A DNA stretch of 39,476 nt from positions 1-39,476 of the forward strand of contig CAYJPK010000013.1 of assembly GCA_964372035.1 (NCBI GenBank), written 5' to 3'. A program made the position numbers and the translations under genes. This DNA comes from CAYJPK01 sp964372035 (GTDB lineage Bacteria > Desulfobacterota > Desulfovibrionia > Desulfovibrionales > Desulfovibrionaceae). Below are positions 16,109 to 24,661 of this stretch, one piece after another. The first letter of the stretch is position 1; the number at the start of each line of letters is the position of its first letter. The notes beneath the pieces are model-generated. The model did not search any database and had not been told where the DNA came from. It worked only from the letters and a program-made list of their open reading frames with translations.

Positions 16109-17139
16109 GTCAAATAGCTTGTATTGCCATTTCATTTGAGGGTGCAAAGCTTGCTCGTAAGCTTTGTGCCTCTCATGGTGGCAAATACAAGCTTTTTGTT
16201 TTAGCTGATTACGCACAAGAAAACGAAAAAGCTTTTACAAATTTAAAAGACTTTGTAAGTGAAAATTGGCATAAATTTAGTGGTTTTGCATTTGTTTGCA
16301 GTCTTGGTATTGTTGTAAGAATCATTGCAAAGCATTTAAAACATAAGGCTCAAGACCCAGCAGTTGTAGTGTGCGATCAAGCAGGGAACTTTGTCATTAG
16401 CGTTTTGTCAGGTCATCTTGGTGGAGCAAATGAACTTAGTTATGAAATAGCTAATATGTTGGGTGCTACTCCAGTTATCACAACTGCAACTGATGTTAGC
16501 GGTATAAAGGCTATTGATTTAATTGCAAAAGAAAATAAACTTTCGTTTTCTGATTATTCAGAAATTAAAAATATTAATAAAGCTTTGCTAGATAATAAAG
16601 AAATTGCTCTTTACGATGAAAATTGCTTTTTAAAGGTTTTTCCTAATTATTTTCGCAAGATAGACAGACTTAACTTTGATGAAAATTTACCAAGTGTCAG
16701 TATTACTTTAAGTACTACAAAAAAACGAGAAAATTTACTGCGTTTACACCCCTACATAATCCATATTGGAATTGGTTGTAAAAAAAATATTTATTTTGAG
16801 CCATTAGCAGAAAAAACCTTTGAAACACTAGAAAATTTGAATATCGATATAGCTTGTGTTGCCGGGATTCATAGTATTGACTTAAAAGCTGAAGAAAATG
16901 CCTTGCATAAACTTGCTAAGTGTTTTAAATTGCAGTTGAAAACTTGGGATAGAAATTTACTAGCAAGCTATGATGTGCCAAATAAGTCCTTAAAAGCTGC
17001 GAAGCTTTTAGGTGTTGAGCAAATAAGTGTTTGTGAGGCAGCAGCTTTGTGTGGTGCTGGTGCAAATAGCAAGTTAATTTTAGAAAAACAAAAGCATGGC
17101 GACTTTACGCTTGCAATAGCAATGGAAAATATATGTTAA
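16105..17139 (+). CDS. cbiG: cobalt-precorrin-5A hydrolase
   Basis: Opens the lactone ring of cobalt-precorrin-5A and releases acetaldehyde in the anaerobic B12 pathway. The 344 residues show the three CbiG parts: an N-terminal domain (ACIAISFEGAKLARKL), the central block with SLGIVVRIIAKHLKHKAQDPAVVVCDQAGNFVISVLSGHLGGANEL and TPVITTATDVSGIKAID, and the C-terminal CobE-like domain beginning HIGIGCKKNI near residue 220 and ending with VCEAAALCGAGANSKLI. The start is GTG at 16105, overlapping the purH stop. Its end overlaps the cbiH start by 7 bases, so the two B12 genes are translationally coupled. Confidence 0.93.
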   Translation: MSQIACIAISFEGAKLARKLCASHGGKYKLFVLADYAQENEKAFTNLKDFVSENWHKFSGFAFVCSLGIVVRIIAKHLKHKAQDPAVVVCDQAGNFVISVLSGHLGGANELSYEIANMLGATPVITTATDVSGIKAIDLIAKENKLSFSDYSEIKNINKALLDNKEIALYDENCFLKVFPNYFRKIDRLNFDENLPSVSITLSTTKKRENLLRLHPYIIHIGIGCKKNIYFEPLAEKTFETLENLNIDIACVAGIHSIDLKAEENALHKLAKCFKLQLKTWDRNLLASYDVPNKSLKAAKLLGVEQISVCEAAALCGAGANSKLILEKQKHGDFTLAIAMENIC

Positions 17140-17873
17140 AAGTAATTGGAATTGGACCTGGTGATATAAATTGTTTTAGTTTACAGGCGATTGACGCGAT
17201 TAAGGAAGCTGATGTTGTCGCTGGGTATAAACTTTATATTGAGCAAATTCCAAGTGACTTATTACAAGGTAAAAAAATAATTTCAAATTCAATGATGCAA
17301 GAAATTGATAGGTGTAATGAAGCCTTAGATTGTGCTTGCAATGGCTTAGAAACAGTCTTAGTTTGTTCTGGTGATTCAGGTGTTTATGCTCTTGCGTCAT
17401 TAGTTTATGAGTTAAATTTTAAGCGTAATTTAGAGCTTGAAATTGAAGTTATTCCAGGTATTCCAGCTTTATGTGCAGCAGCATCATTACTTGGTGCGCC
17501 ACTTACGCATGATTTTGCATGTATTAGTTTAAGTGACTTGTTAACGCCTTGGGACGTGATTGAAAAGCGTGTAAAGCATGCTCTTGAGGCTGATTTTGTG
17601 CTTGTGATTTACAATCCAAAATCTAAAAAACGTAATTGGCAATTTGAAAAAGTACTTGAATTAGCAAAAGAAATTCAAAAAGATGTTCCACTCGGCTTAG
17701 TTAAAAATGCATATCGAGATGGACAAGAAACTAAACTTACAAATATTAATGACTTTGATGATTTAGACTTTGTGGATATGTTGACAATAGCGATTATAGG
17801 AAGTTCTCAAACTAGCATTTTAGATGATAAAATGGTAACTAGTCGTGGTTATTTACAAAAATACAAGGTGTAA
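17133..17873 (+). CDS. cbiH: precorrin-3B / cobalt-factor III C17-methyltransferase
   Basis: A SAM-dependent methyltransferase that methylates C17 and contracts the corrin ring; with CbiG beside it this should be the anaerobic CbiH (also called CobJ). At 246 residues it fits. VIGIGPGDINCFSLQAIDAIKEADVVAGYKLYIEQI opens the tetrapyrrole methylase fold, and VCSGDSGVYALASLVYE and EVIPGIPALCAAASLLGAPLTHDFACISLSDLLTPW near residue 110 are typical of CbiH/CobJ. VIYNPKSKKRNWQFEKV follows. The start overlaps cbiG by 7 bases; the Nudix gene begins 3 bases after the stop. Its product pathway supplies the cofactor of NrdJ. Confidence 0.93.
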   Translation: MLKVIGIGPGDINCFSLQAIDAIKEADVVAGYKLYIEQIPSDLLQGKKIISNSMMQEIDRCNEALDCACNGLETVLVCSGDSGVYALASLVYELNFKRNLELEIEVIPGIPALCAAASLLGAPLTHDFACISLSDLLTPWDVIEKRVKHALEADFVLVIYNPKSKKRNWQFEKVLELAKEIQKDVPLGLVKNAYRDGQETKLTNINDFDDLDFVDMLTIAIIGSSQTSILDDKMVTSRGYLQKYKV

Positions 17874-17876
17874 AAT

Positions 17877-18266
17877 ATGAATTCAAATAGCGTGATTGAA
17901 GTTGTTGCTGGTGTTATTTGGCATGGTGATAAGTTTTTAGCTGCGCAAAGAATAAGAGGAAGTCACTCTGGATTTTGGGAGTTTCCTGGTGGTAAGATTG
18001 AACTAGGTGAAAGCCCAATACAAGCTCTTTATAGAGAGTTAGAAGAAGAATTAGACATAAAGGTTGAAGAAGCAAAGTTATGGCGAACAGTTATGCATGA
18101 ATATGATATAAAAACTGTGCGCCTTTTTGTTTTTAATATTTATAAATATAATGGTGTAATTCGTGCTGTTGAAGGTAACCCACTACTATGGTTGACTGCA
18201 CAAGATGCTAAAAATATTGAATTTTTAGCTGCTGATGCACCGCTTATTGATGAAATGCTTAGCTAA
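17877..18266 (+). CDS. mutT: MutT-like Nudix hydrolase
   Basis: Probably hydrolyses 8-oxo-dGTP or another oxidised nucleotide to the monophosphate, preventing transversion mutations. At 129 residues it equals the length of E. coli MutT, and WEFPGGKIELGE matches the MutT subgroup closely. The Nudix box runs from G39 to I61 with the metal-binding R53, E54, E57 and E58; the usual Gly near its end is Asp (D60), a mild variation. LWLTAQDAKNIEFLAADAPLIDEML is the MutT-like C-terminus. It is packed 3 bases behind cbiH with AAGGTG inside the cbiH end as ribosome site. Other Nudix substrates remain possible. Confidence 0.87.
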   Translation: MNSNSVIEVVAGVIWHGDKFLAAQRIRGSHSGFWEFPGGKIELGESPIQALYRELEEELDIKVEEAKLWRTVMHEYDIKTVRLFVFNIYKYNGVIRAVEGNPLLWLTAQDAKNIEFLAADAPLIDEMLS

Positions 18267-18271
18267 AATTT

Positions 18272-18299
18272 AGTGAAAAACAATATTTGCACTTTTTTT
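18272..18299 (+). terminator. weak candidate terminator after mutT
   Basis: AGTG pairs with CACT (18272-18275 and 18290-18293), extended by three A-T pairs past one mismatch, and is followed directly by seven T residues. The stem is weak and AT-rich, but the place (5 bases after the mutT stop) and the T-run suit a terminator. Its right arm overlaps a promoter candidate. Confidence 0.4.
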
Positions 18300-18315
18300 G
18301 ATTTAAGTATAAAAT
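18287..18315 (+). promoter_or_regulatory. sigma70-like promoter before the metallohydrolase and argG genes
   Basis: TTGCAC (18287-18292), a 17-base spacer and TAAAAT (18310-18315) make a plausible housekeeping promoter, starting transcription near 18322 with about 79 bases of leader. The leader has no clear riboswitch or ArgR-box pair that I can recognise. Confidence 0.4.
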
Positions 18316-18400
18316 AATTCGATTTCGTTAGCTTATGATTATATTTGCTGTTATTCTAAGTCTAATGTGTTGTAATCATTAAAAAATGTTTGGAGGATAT

Positions 18401-19036
18401 ATGCCAATTAAAACTTTTCCAATCGGACCAATTGAAACAAATACATATATTGTTTATAATGAAACTGATGCAGTTATTGTTGATACAGGTGCTGATGCTC
18501 GTGGTGGCTTAGTTGATGTTAGAAATTTTATTGACGGTAAGAATTTAAACTTACAGGCTATTTTCTTAACTCATATGCACTTTGACCACGTTTTAGGCGT
18601 TGCTGATTTGCTTGAATCTTACCCGAATGCTAAAGTTTATGCCTCAAAGGGTGATGATTTTATTTTACAACCATCTTTTGATTCACGAAGCTCATGGGGA
18701 ATGCCAACAGTTAAACGCTTTAAATATGAAGATTTAAAAGCTGGTGCTTATAGTGCTGGCAGTCTTGAATGTGAAGTTCGTTTAAGCCCTGGTCACTCAC
18801 CAGGTGGTGCAGTGATTTATTTTGCTGCTGAAAAGAGTGCTTTCACAGGTGATTCATTATTCTACCGTAGCGTTGGGCGTACTGACTTACCAGGCAGTGA
18901 TTATAATCAATTAGTTGAATCTTTAAGAACACAAATTTATACATTACCAGAAGATACTGTTGTGTACCCAGGGCATGGTCCTGCGTCAACTGTAGGTGAT
19001 GAAAAAAGATTAAACCCATATATTAAATATCAATAA
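18401..19036 (+). CDS. metallo-beta-lactamase-fold hydrolase (glyoxalase II-like)
   Basis: A 211-residue cytoplasmic metallohydrolase. The binuclear zinc motif is H58-x-H60-x-D62-H63 (LTHMHFDHVLGV), followed by the later ligands in SPGHSPGG, FTGDSLF and VYPGHGP. The fold resembles glyoxalase II / YcbL-type thioester hydrolases, and the substrate is not readable. I take ATG 18401, because GGAGG at 18392-18396 sits four bases before it; an in-frame ATG at 18386 has no ribosome site and would add five residues. It is the first gene of the block leading into argG, 15 bases ahead, and may be transcribed from the promoter candidate at 18287. Confidence 0.9.
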   Translation: MPIKTFPIGPIETNTYIVYNETDAVIVDTGADARGGLVDVRNFIDGKNLNLQAIFLTHMHFDHVLGVADLLESYPNAKVYASKGDDFILQPSFDSRSSWGMPTVKRFKYEDLKAGAYSAGSLECEVRLSPGHSPGGAVIYFAAEKSAFTGDSLFYRSVGRTDLPGSDYNQLVESLRTQIYTLPEDTVVYPGHGPASTVGDEKRLNPYIKYQ

Positions 19037-19051
19037 AACGGAGCATTTATA

Positions 19052-20242
19052 ATGAGCAAGATTAATAAGGTTGTTCTCGCTTACTCAGGGGGACTTGATA
19101 CTTCTGTTATTTTAAAATGGTTACAACAAACTTATAATTGTGAAGTTGTGACAATGACAGCTGACCTTGGTCAAGAAGACGATTTAGACGGCGTTGATGA
19201 AAAAGCGTTTAAAACAGGCGCAACTAAAGCTTATATTGAAGATTTACGTGAAGAATTTGCAAAAGATTATGTATTTCCAATGCTTCGCTCTGGCGCAATT
19301 TATGAGGGTAAATATTTACTAGGCACATCAATTGCTAGGCCTTTAATCACCAAACGACTTGTTGAAATCGCTAGAGCAGAAGGCGCACAAGCTATTGCTC
19401 ACGGTGCTACAGGTAAAGGTAATGACCAAGTGCGTTTTGAATTTGCGGCAGCAGCGCTTGCACCTGATTTAAAAGTTATTGCTCCTTGGCGTGAGTGGGA
19501 TTTATTATCACGTTCTATTTTAAATAAATATGCTGAAGATAATGGTATTCCAGTTTCTTCATCAAATAAACGCTATAGCATGGATAGAAATATGCTTCAC
19601 TGTAGCTTTGAAAGTGCTGAACTTGAAGATCCATATAATGAACCAGAACTTGGCTCATATTTAATGGCTGTTCCAGTTGAACAAGCGCCAAATGAGCCTG
19701 AATATATCACTATTGACTTTAAACATGGCGATCCAATTGCTTTAAATGGTCAAGAAATGAGCCCTGCAACTTTGATTATGACTCTCAACAAAATAGCTGG
19801 CAAGCACGGTATTGGTCGTGTTGATATGGTTGAAAATCGCTATGTAGGCATTAAATGTCGTGGAGTGTATGAAACACCTGCAGGCACAGTGCTTTATACA
19901 GCAGGTCGTGATCTTGAGGGCGTTTGTCTTGATCGTGAAAGTGTAAATTTGCGTGATTCACTTGTGCCTCGTTATGCAGCATGTGTATATAATGGTTACT
20001 GGTTTGCTCCAGAGCGTGAAGCAATGCAGGCACTTATGGATAAAATTCAAGAAAGAGTTAATGGAACTGTACGCTTAAAATTATATAAGGGTAATGCTTG
20101 GGTAGTTGGTAGAAAGTCACCGAACTCATTGTATGATGCTGAACTTGCAACTTTTGAAGAAGATGATGTTTATGATCATAAAGATGCAGCAGGTTTTATT
20201 CGCTTGAACAGCTTACGCATTAAAGGCTATAAGAAGATATAA
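19052..20242 (+). CDS. argG: argininosuccinate synthase
   Basis: Joins citrulline and aspartate with ATP to give argininosuccinate. The 396-residue length matches the short ArgG type. The ATP-binding P-loop AYSGGLDTS is at residues 10-18; AIAHGATGKGNDQVRFE, APWREWDLLSR, SSNKRYSMDRNMLHCSFE and ENRYVGIKCRGVYETPAGT are all diagnostic. ACGGAGC precedes the ATG. argH follows after 11 bases; CarA, at 30824, supplies carbamoyl phosphate for the same pathway. Confidence 0.98.
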   Translation: MSKINKVVLAYSGGLDTSVILKWLQQTYNCEVVTMTADLGQEDDLDGVDEKAFKTGATKAYIEDLREEFAKDYVFPMLRSGAIYEGKYLLGTSIARPLITKRLVEIARAEGAQAIAHGATGKGNDQVRFEFAAAALAPDLKVIAPWREWDLLSRSILNKYAEDNGIPVSSSNKRYSMDRNMLHCSFESAELEDPYNEPELGSYLMAVPVEQAPNEPEYITIDFKHGDPIALNGQEMSPATLIMTLNKIAGKHGIGRVDMVENRYVGIKCRGVYETPAGTVLYTAGRDLEGVCLDRESVNLRDSLVPRYAACVYNGYWFAPEREAMQALMDKIQERVNGTVRLKLYKGNAWVVGRKSPNSLYDAELATFEEDDVYDHKDAAGFIRLNSLRIKGYKKI

Positions 20243-20253
20243 CGGAAATTATT

Positions 20254-21642
20254 ATGGCAGATAAAAAATTATGGGGTGGCAGATTTTCCTCAGGCACTGA
20301 TTCAAATGTTGAAGAATATACTGAATCTATTAGCTTTGATAACATCATGTATAAGCAAGACATTGCAGGCTCAAAAGCACACGCTGCAATGCTTGCAAAA
20401 CAAGGTGTTTTAACTTTGGAAGAAGGGCAGGCTCTTAGAAACGGCTTAGATGAAGTTGAAAAAGAAATTGCTGAAAATAGATTTGACTGGAAGAAAGAGC
20501 GTGAAGATGTTCATATGAATATAGAAGCTCGCTTGACTGAACTTGTTGGTGATGTTGGGAAAAAACTTCATACAGCTAGAAGTCGTAATGATCAAGTAGC
20601 GCTTGATTTTAGGCTTTTTGTTTCTGATTCTTTGCGCAATTGGAAGAATTTGCTTGCAAATTTAGTTGAGGTTTTGACAAAGGTAGCAGAGGATAATCGC
20701 TATGATTTACTTCCAGGCTTTACTCATTTGCAACCTGCGCAACCTATTAGCTTAGCTCAACATTTCTTAGCCTATGCCTTTATGTTTAAGCGTGACTATG
20801 CAAGAGTTTGCCAAGCAGAAGAAAGAGCTAGGATTTGCCCTCTTGGAGCTGGTGCTATTGCTGGTACTACTTATCCTATTGACCCAAGCCAAGTAGCACA
20901 AGAGCTTGGAATGTATGGTGTTTTTGATAATAGTATGGACGCTGTTTCTGACCGTGACTTTGTTCTTGAAGCTCTGTTTTGTGCAAGTGTTAGCATGATG
21001 CATTTATCACGTCTTTGTGAAGAGCTTATTATTTGGGCAAATCCAGCTTTTGGTTATGTGTTTTTGCCAGATGGTTATGCAACAGGATCATCAATGATGC
21101 CGCAAAAGAAAAATCCTGATGTTGCGGAAATTATGCGTGGTAAAGTTGGTCGTGTTTACGGTGATTTATTTGCACTTTTAACAATTATGAAAGGTTTACC
21201 TCTTACATATAATCGTGACTTGCAAGAAGATAAAGAGCCATTTTTTGATGCAAATAAGACTGTTTCAAAATCTCTTGCAATCATGGCAGATATGTTAAAA
21301 GCCTTGGAATTTAACAAGCCACGAATGAAGCAAGCTTTAGCTGTTGGATTTTTAAATGCAACTGAACTTGCAGACTACTTAGTTGTTAAGGGTATGGCGT
21401 TTAGAGAGGCGCACCATGTAACTGGTTCTGCTGTTGGTTTAGCAGAGAAAAAAGGTGTTAGTCTAGAAGAATTAAGCTTAGATGAGTTTAAGCAACTTTC
21501 AGACTTAATAACAGAAGATGTTTATGAAGTACTTGATTATGCTAAGGCAGTTGAGCGTCGTAATAGTAACGGTGGCACTGGGCAAGAGTCAATTTCAAAA
21601 CAATTAGCAACATTACAAGCTTGGGTAAAAGAATGTATGTAG
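20254..21642 (+). CDS. argH: argininosuccinate lyase
   Basis: Splits argininosuccinate into arginine and fumarate, completing arginine synthesis after ArgG. The 462 residues fit the family. KLWGGRFSSGTDSNVEEYTESISFD is the N-terminal block, HTARSRNDQVALDFRLFV and LPGFTHLQPAQPISLAQH carry the catalytic His region, and GSSMMPQKKNPD (from G278, catalytic serine at 279-280) is the fumarase/aspartase superfamily signature. The last 10 bases overlap the hldD start, so hldD is translated in a coupled way from the arginine transcript. Confidence 0.98.
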   Translation: MADKKLWGGRFSSGTDSNVEEYTESISFDNIMYKQDIAGSKAHAAMLAKQGVLTLEEGQALRNGLDEVEKEIAENRFDWKKEREDVHMNIEARLTELVGDVGKKLHTARSRNDQVALDFRLFVSDSLRNWKNLLANLVEVLTKVAEDNRYDLLPGFTHLQPAQPISLAQHFLAYAFMFKRDYARVCQAEERARICPLGAGAIAGTTYPIDPSQVAQELGMYGVFDNSMDAVSDRDFVLEALFCASVSMMHLSRLCEELIIWANPAFGYVFLPDGYATGSSMMPQKKNPDVAEIMRGKVGRVYGDLFALLTIMKGLPLTYNRDLQEDKEPFFDANKTVSKSLAIMADMLKALEFNKPRMKQALAVGFLNATELADYLVVKGMAFREAHHVTGSAVGLAEKKGVSLEELSLDEFKQLSDLITEDVYEVLDYAKAVERRNSNGGTGQESISKQLATLQAWVKECM

Positions 21643-22616
21643 TTACTGGCGGAGCAGGCTTTATAGGTAGTGCTTTTGTTTGGCGTTTAAACCATGCTGG
21701 CATTGACGATATTTTAATTGTTGATAATTTAGCTAGTACCGAAAAATGGAAAAATTTGGTACCGCTTAAATATGCTCATTATATGCACCGTGATGAATTT
21801 TTTGCTGAGGTTTCAACTGGTAAATTAAGTGTTGCTAATAAAATTGATGCGGTGATTCACATGGGAGCATGTTCTGCCACAACAGAGCGTGACGCTGATT
21901 TTTTAATGCGAAACAACTTGCATTATACCCAAAAATTATGCAAATTTGCTTTAGAGCATGGAGCAAGATTTATTACTGCAAGTAGTGCTGCAACTTATGG
22001 TGGTGGCGAGCATGGATTTTCTGATGATATAAATGAAATTGATGTTCTTTCACCGTTAAATATGTATGGTTATTCTAAGCATTTATTTGATTTATGGGCT
22101 AAGCGTGAAAAATTATTTGATGAACTTGTGAGTTTAAAGTTTTTTAATGTTTATGGTCCAAATGAATATCATAAAGCAGACATGCGAAGCATGATATGTA
22201 AAGCTGTTGAGCAAATTAGAAGTGAAGGTAAATTACGTTTATTTAAATCAGATCGTCCTGATTATATTGATGGCGGTCAAGTACGTGATTTTATATATGT
22301 TAAGGACTGTGTAGAAATTATGTGGTATCTTTTAAATAATAAAGATACCAATGGCTTGTTTAATATTGGAACTGGCAATGCTCGTTCTTGGAAAGACTTA
22401 GCCTTAGCTGTTTTTGATAATATGCAGATTGAGCCAAATATTGAATATATTGATATGCCAGAAGCTTTAAAAGGTAAGTATCAATATTTTACTCAAGCTA
22501 AGATGTCTTGGCTTAATAAAGAGAATTATGAGCACGAGTTCTATTCACTTGAAAAAGGCATCGGCGATTATTTGCAAAATTATTTGTTGAAAGATTACAC
22601 TTATTTAACTGTGTGA
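21633..22616 (+). CDS. hldD: ADP-L-glycero-D-manno-heptose 6-epimerase
   Basis: Converts ADP-D-glycero-D-manno-heptose to the L-glycero form used in the lipopolysaccharide inner core. I choose ATG 21633 (327 residues, MYVVTGGAGFIGS), like other HldD proteins, over an upstream in-frame TTG at 21621. The NADP-binding GGAGFIGS is at residues 6-13, the HldD-specific MGACSATTERD near 78-87, the catalytic Y145-x3-K149 in MYGYSKHLFD, with S117/S118 in TASSAATYG. FFNVYGPNE and SDRPDYIDGGQVRDFIYVKD also match. The gene overlaps argH by 10 bases and precedes proC by 10, an odd site for an envelope gene; the pathway partners HldE and GmhB are not in the window. Confidence 0.93.
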   Translation: MYVVTGGAGFIGSAFVWRLNHAGIDDILIVDNLASTEKWKNLVPLKYAHYMHRDEFFAEVSTGKLSVANKIDAVIHMGACSATTERDADFLMRNNLHYTQKLCKFALEHGARFITASSAATYGGGEHGFSDDINEIDVLSPLNMYGYSKHLFDLWAKREKLFDELVSLKFFNVYGPNEYHKADMRSMICKAVEQIRSEGKLRLFKSDRPDYIDGGQVRDFIYVKDCVEIMWYLLNNKDTNGLFNIGTGNARSWKDLALAVFDNMQIEPNIEYIDMPEALKGKYQYFTQAKMSWLNKENYEHEFYSLEKGIGDYLQNYLLKDYTYLTV

Positions 22617-22626
22617 GGAAAGAAGT

Positions 22627-23448
22627 ATGAGCCAAAAAATGTATAACATTGGCTTTATTGGCTGTGGCAATATTGGTAGTGCTTTAATGTCAGGATTACT
22701 TAAAAGACAAGAGCATAAACTCGGTGCATTTGACGTGAATAATGCTGCCTTGGATAGAGTTTGTAGGCTTGGAGCGCGTGAATATACAAGCAACTCTGCT
22801 GTTGCTAAAAACTCTGAAATCATTGTTTTAGGTGTAAAACCATATCAAATTCGTAATGTTCTTTTAGAAATAAAAGATGAGCTTACACCTGAAAAGATTA
22901 TTGTTTCTACTGCTTCAAGTATTGAAATTGATTTTATTTCAAAAGCAATTGATTATGTTTGCCCTGTAGTTAGAGTTATGCCAAACACTATGGCTAGCAT
23001 TGGTTTTGGGGTTTTTGCTATATGTTATGATGATAAAATCAGTAAAGAAAATCAAGACAGCTTAGAATCCATTTTCGGAGCACTTGGAACAGTTGTTAAG
23101 TTAAAAGAAGATAAATTACACGCATTTACTGCAATTTTAGGTTGTGGGCCTGCTTATGTATTTTACTTTATGGACGCAATTGCTGAATCTGCAGTTAGTC
23201 TTGGTTTCACACGTTCACAAGCTTCTGATTTAGTAACACAATTGTTTACTGGCTCAGCAAAACTCGCATTTTTGCGCAAAGATAGTTATGCTGATTTGCG
23301 TGAAGAGGTATGTTCGCCTGGTGGTGTAACAATTTCAGCAATTAACCATATGGATCGCACAGCAATTCGTGGTAATATTATCGACTCTGTGTTTAAAGCT
23401 TATGAAAAAGATAAGGCTCTAGCAGAAGAGCTTCAAAAAGATAACTAA
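22627..23448 (+). CDS. proC: pyrroline-5-carboxylate reductase
   Basis: Reduces pyrroline-5-carboxylate to proline with NAD(P)H. At 273 residues it fits ProC. The Rossmann motif GFIGCGNIGSALMSGLL is at residues 9-25; VVRVMPNTMASIGFG, AILGCGPAYVFYFMDAIAESAVSLGF and CSPGGVTISAINHMD are the diagnostic ProC blocks. TGAGGAAAGAAG precedes the ATG as ribosome site. It follows hldD by 10 bases and is 30 bases before the AlaC-like gene, extending the run of amino acid genes that starts with argG. Confidence 0.97.
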   Translation: MSQKMYNIGFIGCGNIGSALMSGLLKRQEHKLGAFDVNNAALDRVCRLGAREYTSNSAVAKNSEIIVLGVKPYQIRNVLLEIKDELTPEKIIVSTASSIEIDFISKAIDYVCPVVRVMPNTMASIGFGVFAICYDDKISKENQDSLESIFGALGTVVKLKEDKLHAFTAILGCGPAYVFYFMDAIAESAVSLGFTRSQASDLVTQLFTGSAKLAFLRKDSYADLREEVCSPGGVTISAINHMDRTAIRGNIIDSVFKAYEKDKALAEELQKDN

Positions 23449-23478
23449 AAAAGATTATTGATTATATAAAGGATTAGT

Positions 23479-24654
23479 ATGAACGAATTTCCAAGAATGC
23501 ACCGCCTACCGCCATATGTGTTTGCTGTTGTTTCTGAACTCAAACAAGAAATGCGTAGGCAAAATATAGATATTATTGATATGAGTATGGGCAATCCTGA
23601 TATGCCGACACCACCACATATTGTTGATAAGCTTTTAGAAGCCTCAACTAAGGGTGTTAACCATCGTTATTCAGTTTCACGTGGTATTCCAAATTTGCGT
23701 AAAGCTATTTGTGATATGTATAAACGCCGTTACGATGTCGATCTTGATCCTAATACTCAAGCAGTTGCAACGATGGGTGCAAAAGAAGGCTTTTCTCACC
23801 TATGTTTGGCGATGCTTTCACCTGGTGATGTTGTTTTTACTCCTGATCCTGCTTATCCAATTCATACCTATGCACCAATTATTGCTGGTGCTGATGTTAG
23901 ACGTATTCCTATTGGGCAAGGTCGTGATTTTTTTGAAGATTTATTAATTGCAACTCAGCAAACTTGGCCAAAGCCAAAGCTTTTAATTATTAACTATCCG
24001 CATAATCCAACTACAGAATTAACTGATATGGAGTTTTTCGATAAAATAGTTGCTTTTGCTAAAGAACATAAGATTTGGGTTATTCATGATTTAGCTTATT
24101 CTGATCTTGTATTTGATGGATATGAAGCACCAAGTTTCTTGCAAGCAAAGGGTGCAATTGATGTTGGTGTTGAATTTTATTCAATGACAAAAGGTTATTC
24201 GATGGCTGGTTGGCGTGTTGGTTTTTGTGTTGGTAATCAAGAATTAGTACATGCTTTAACTAGAATGAAGAGTTATCTTGATTATGGTATTTTCCAACCA
24301 ATCCAAATTGCTTCGACAGTTGCACTTAATGGTGATTACGATTGCGTTCGTGAGATTAGCGATACTTATCAAAAGCGCCGTGATGTTTTAATTGAGGGTT
24401 TAAATAGAGTTGGTTGGGAGATAGAGCCACCAAAGGCAACTATGTTTGTCTGGGCACAAATTCCTGAAGAATTCAGAAAACTTGGCTCAATAGAATTTTC
24501 AAAATTATTACTGAAAGAAGCTCATGTTGCTGTTTCACCAGGTATTGGCTTTGGTCAAAATGGTGACGAATATGTTCGTTTTGCTCTAATTGAAAACGAA
24601 CAACGCACTCGCCAAGCAATCAAAGGCATTAAAAAACTTTTAGGTGGAGCATAG
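23479..24654 (+). CDS. alaC: alanine transaminase (AlaC-like)
   Basis: PLP aminotransferase expected to interconvert pyruvate/glutamate and alanine/2-oxoglutarate. The 391 residues open with MHRLPPYVFAVVSELKQEMRRQNIDIIDMSMGNPDMPTPPHIV, closely like E. coli AlaC (YfdZ). NYPHNPTTE holds the substrate Asn, HDLAYSDLVFDG the PLP Asp, and K238 in SMTKGYSMAGWRVGF forms the Schiff base; YVRFALIENEQRTRQA supplies the carboxylate Arg. The homoserine dehydrogenase gene starts 7 bases after the stop; this alaC-hom pairing recurs in deltaproteobacteria, so the amino acid made in vivo might instead be tied to the aspartate family. AAGGATTAGT precedes the ATG. Confidence 0.88.
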   Translation: MNEFPRMHRLPPYVFAVVSELKQEMRRQNIDIIDMSMGNPDMPTPPHIVDKLLEASTKGVNHRYSVSRGIPNLRKAICDMYKRRYDVDLDPNTQAVATMGAKEGFSHLCLAMLSPGDVVFTPDPAYPIHTYAPIIAGADVRRIPIGQGRDFFEDLLIATQQTWPKPKLLIINYPHNPTTELTDMEFFDKIVAFAKEHKIWVIHDLAYSDLVFDGYEAPSFLQAKGAIDVGVEFYSMTKGYSMAGWRVGFCVGNQELVHALTRMKSYLDYGIFQPIQIASTVALNGDYDCVREISDTYQKRRDVLIEGLNRVGWEIEPPKATMFVWAQIPEEFRKLGSIEFSKLLLKEAHVAVSPGIGFGQNGDEYVRFALIENEQRTRQAIKGIKKLLGGA

Positions 24655-24661
24655 TAGACTA

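Noticed and set aside
16105..16120. Frameshift joining purH to a lost transformylase domain
   Set aside because: The downstream sequence in all frames is cbiG, not transformylase, so the short PurH is not a recent frameshift.
22605..22823. 72-residue - strand open frame at the start of proC
   Set aside because: It overlaps the conserved Rossmann motif of proC and shows no motif of its own.
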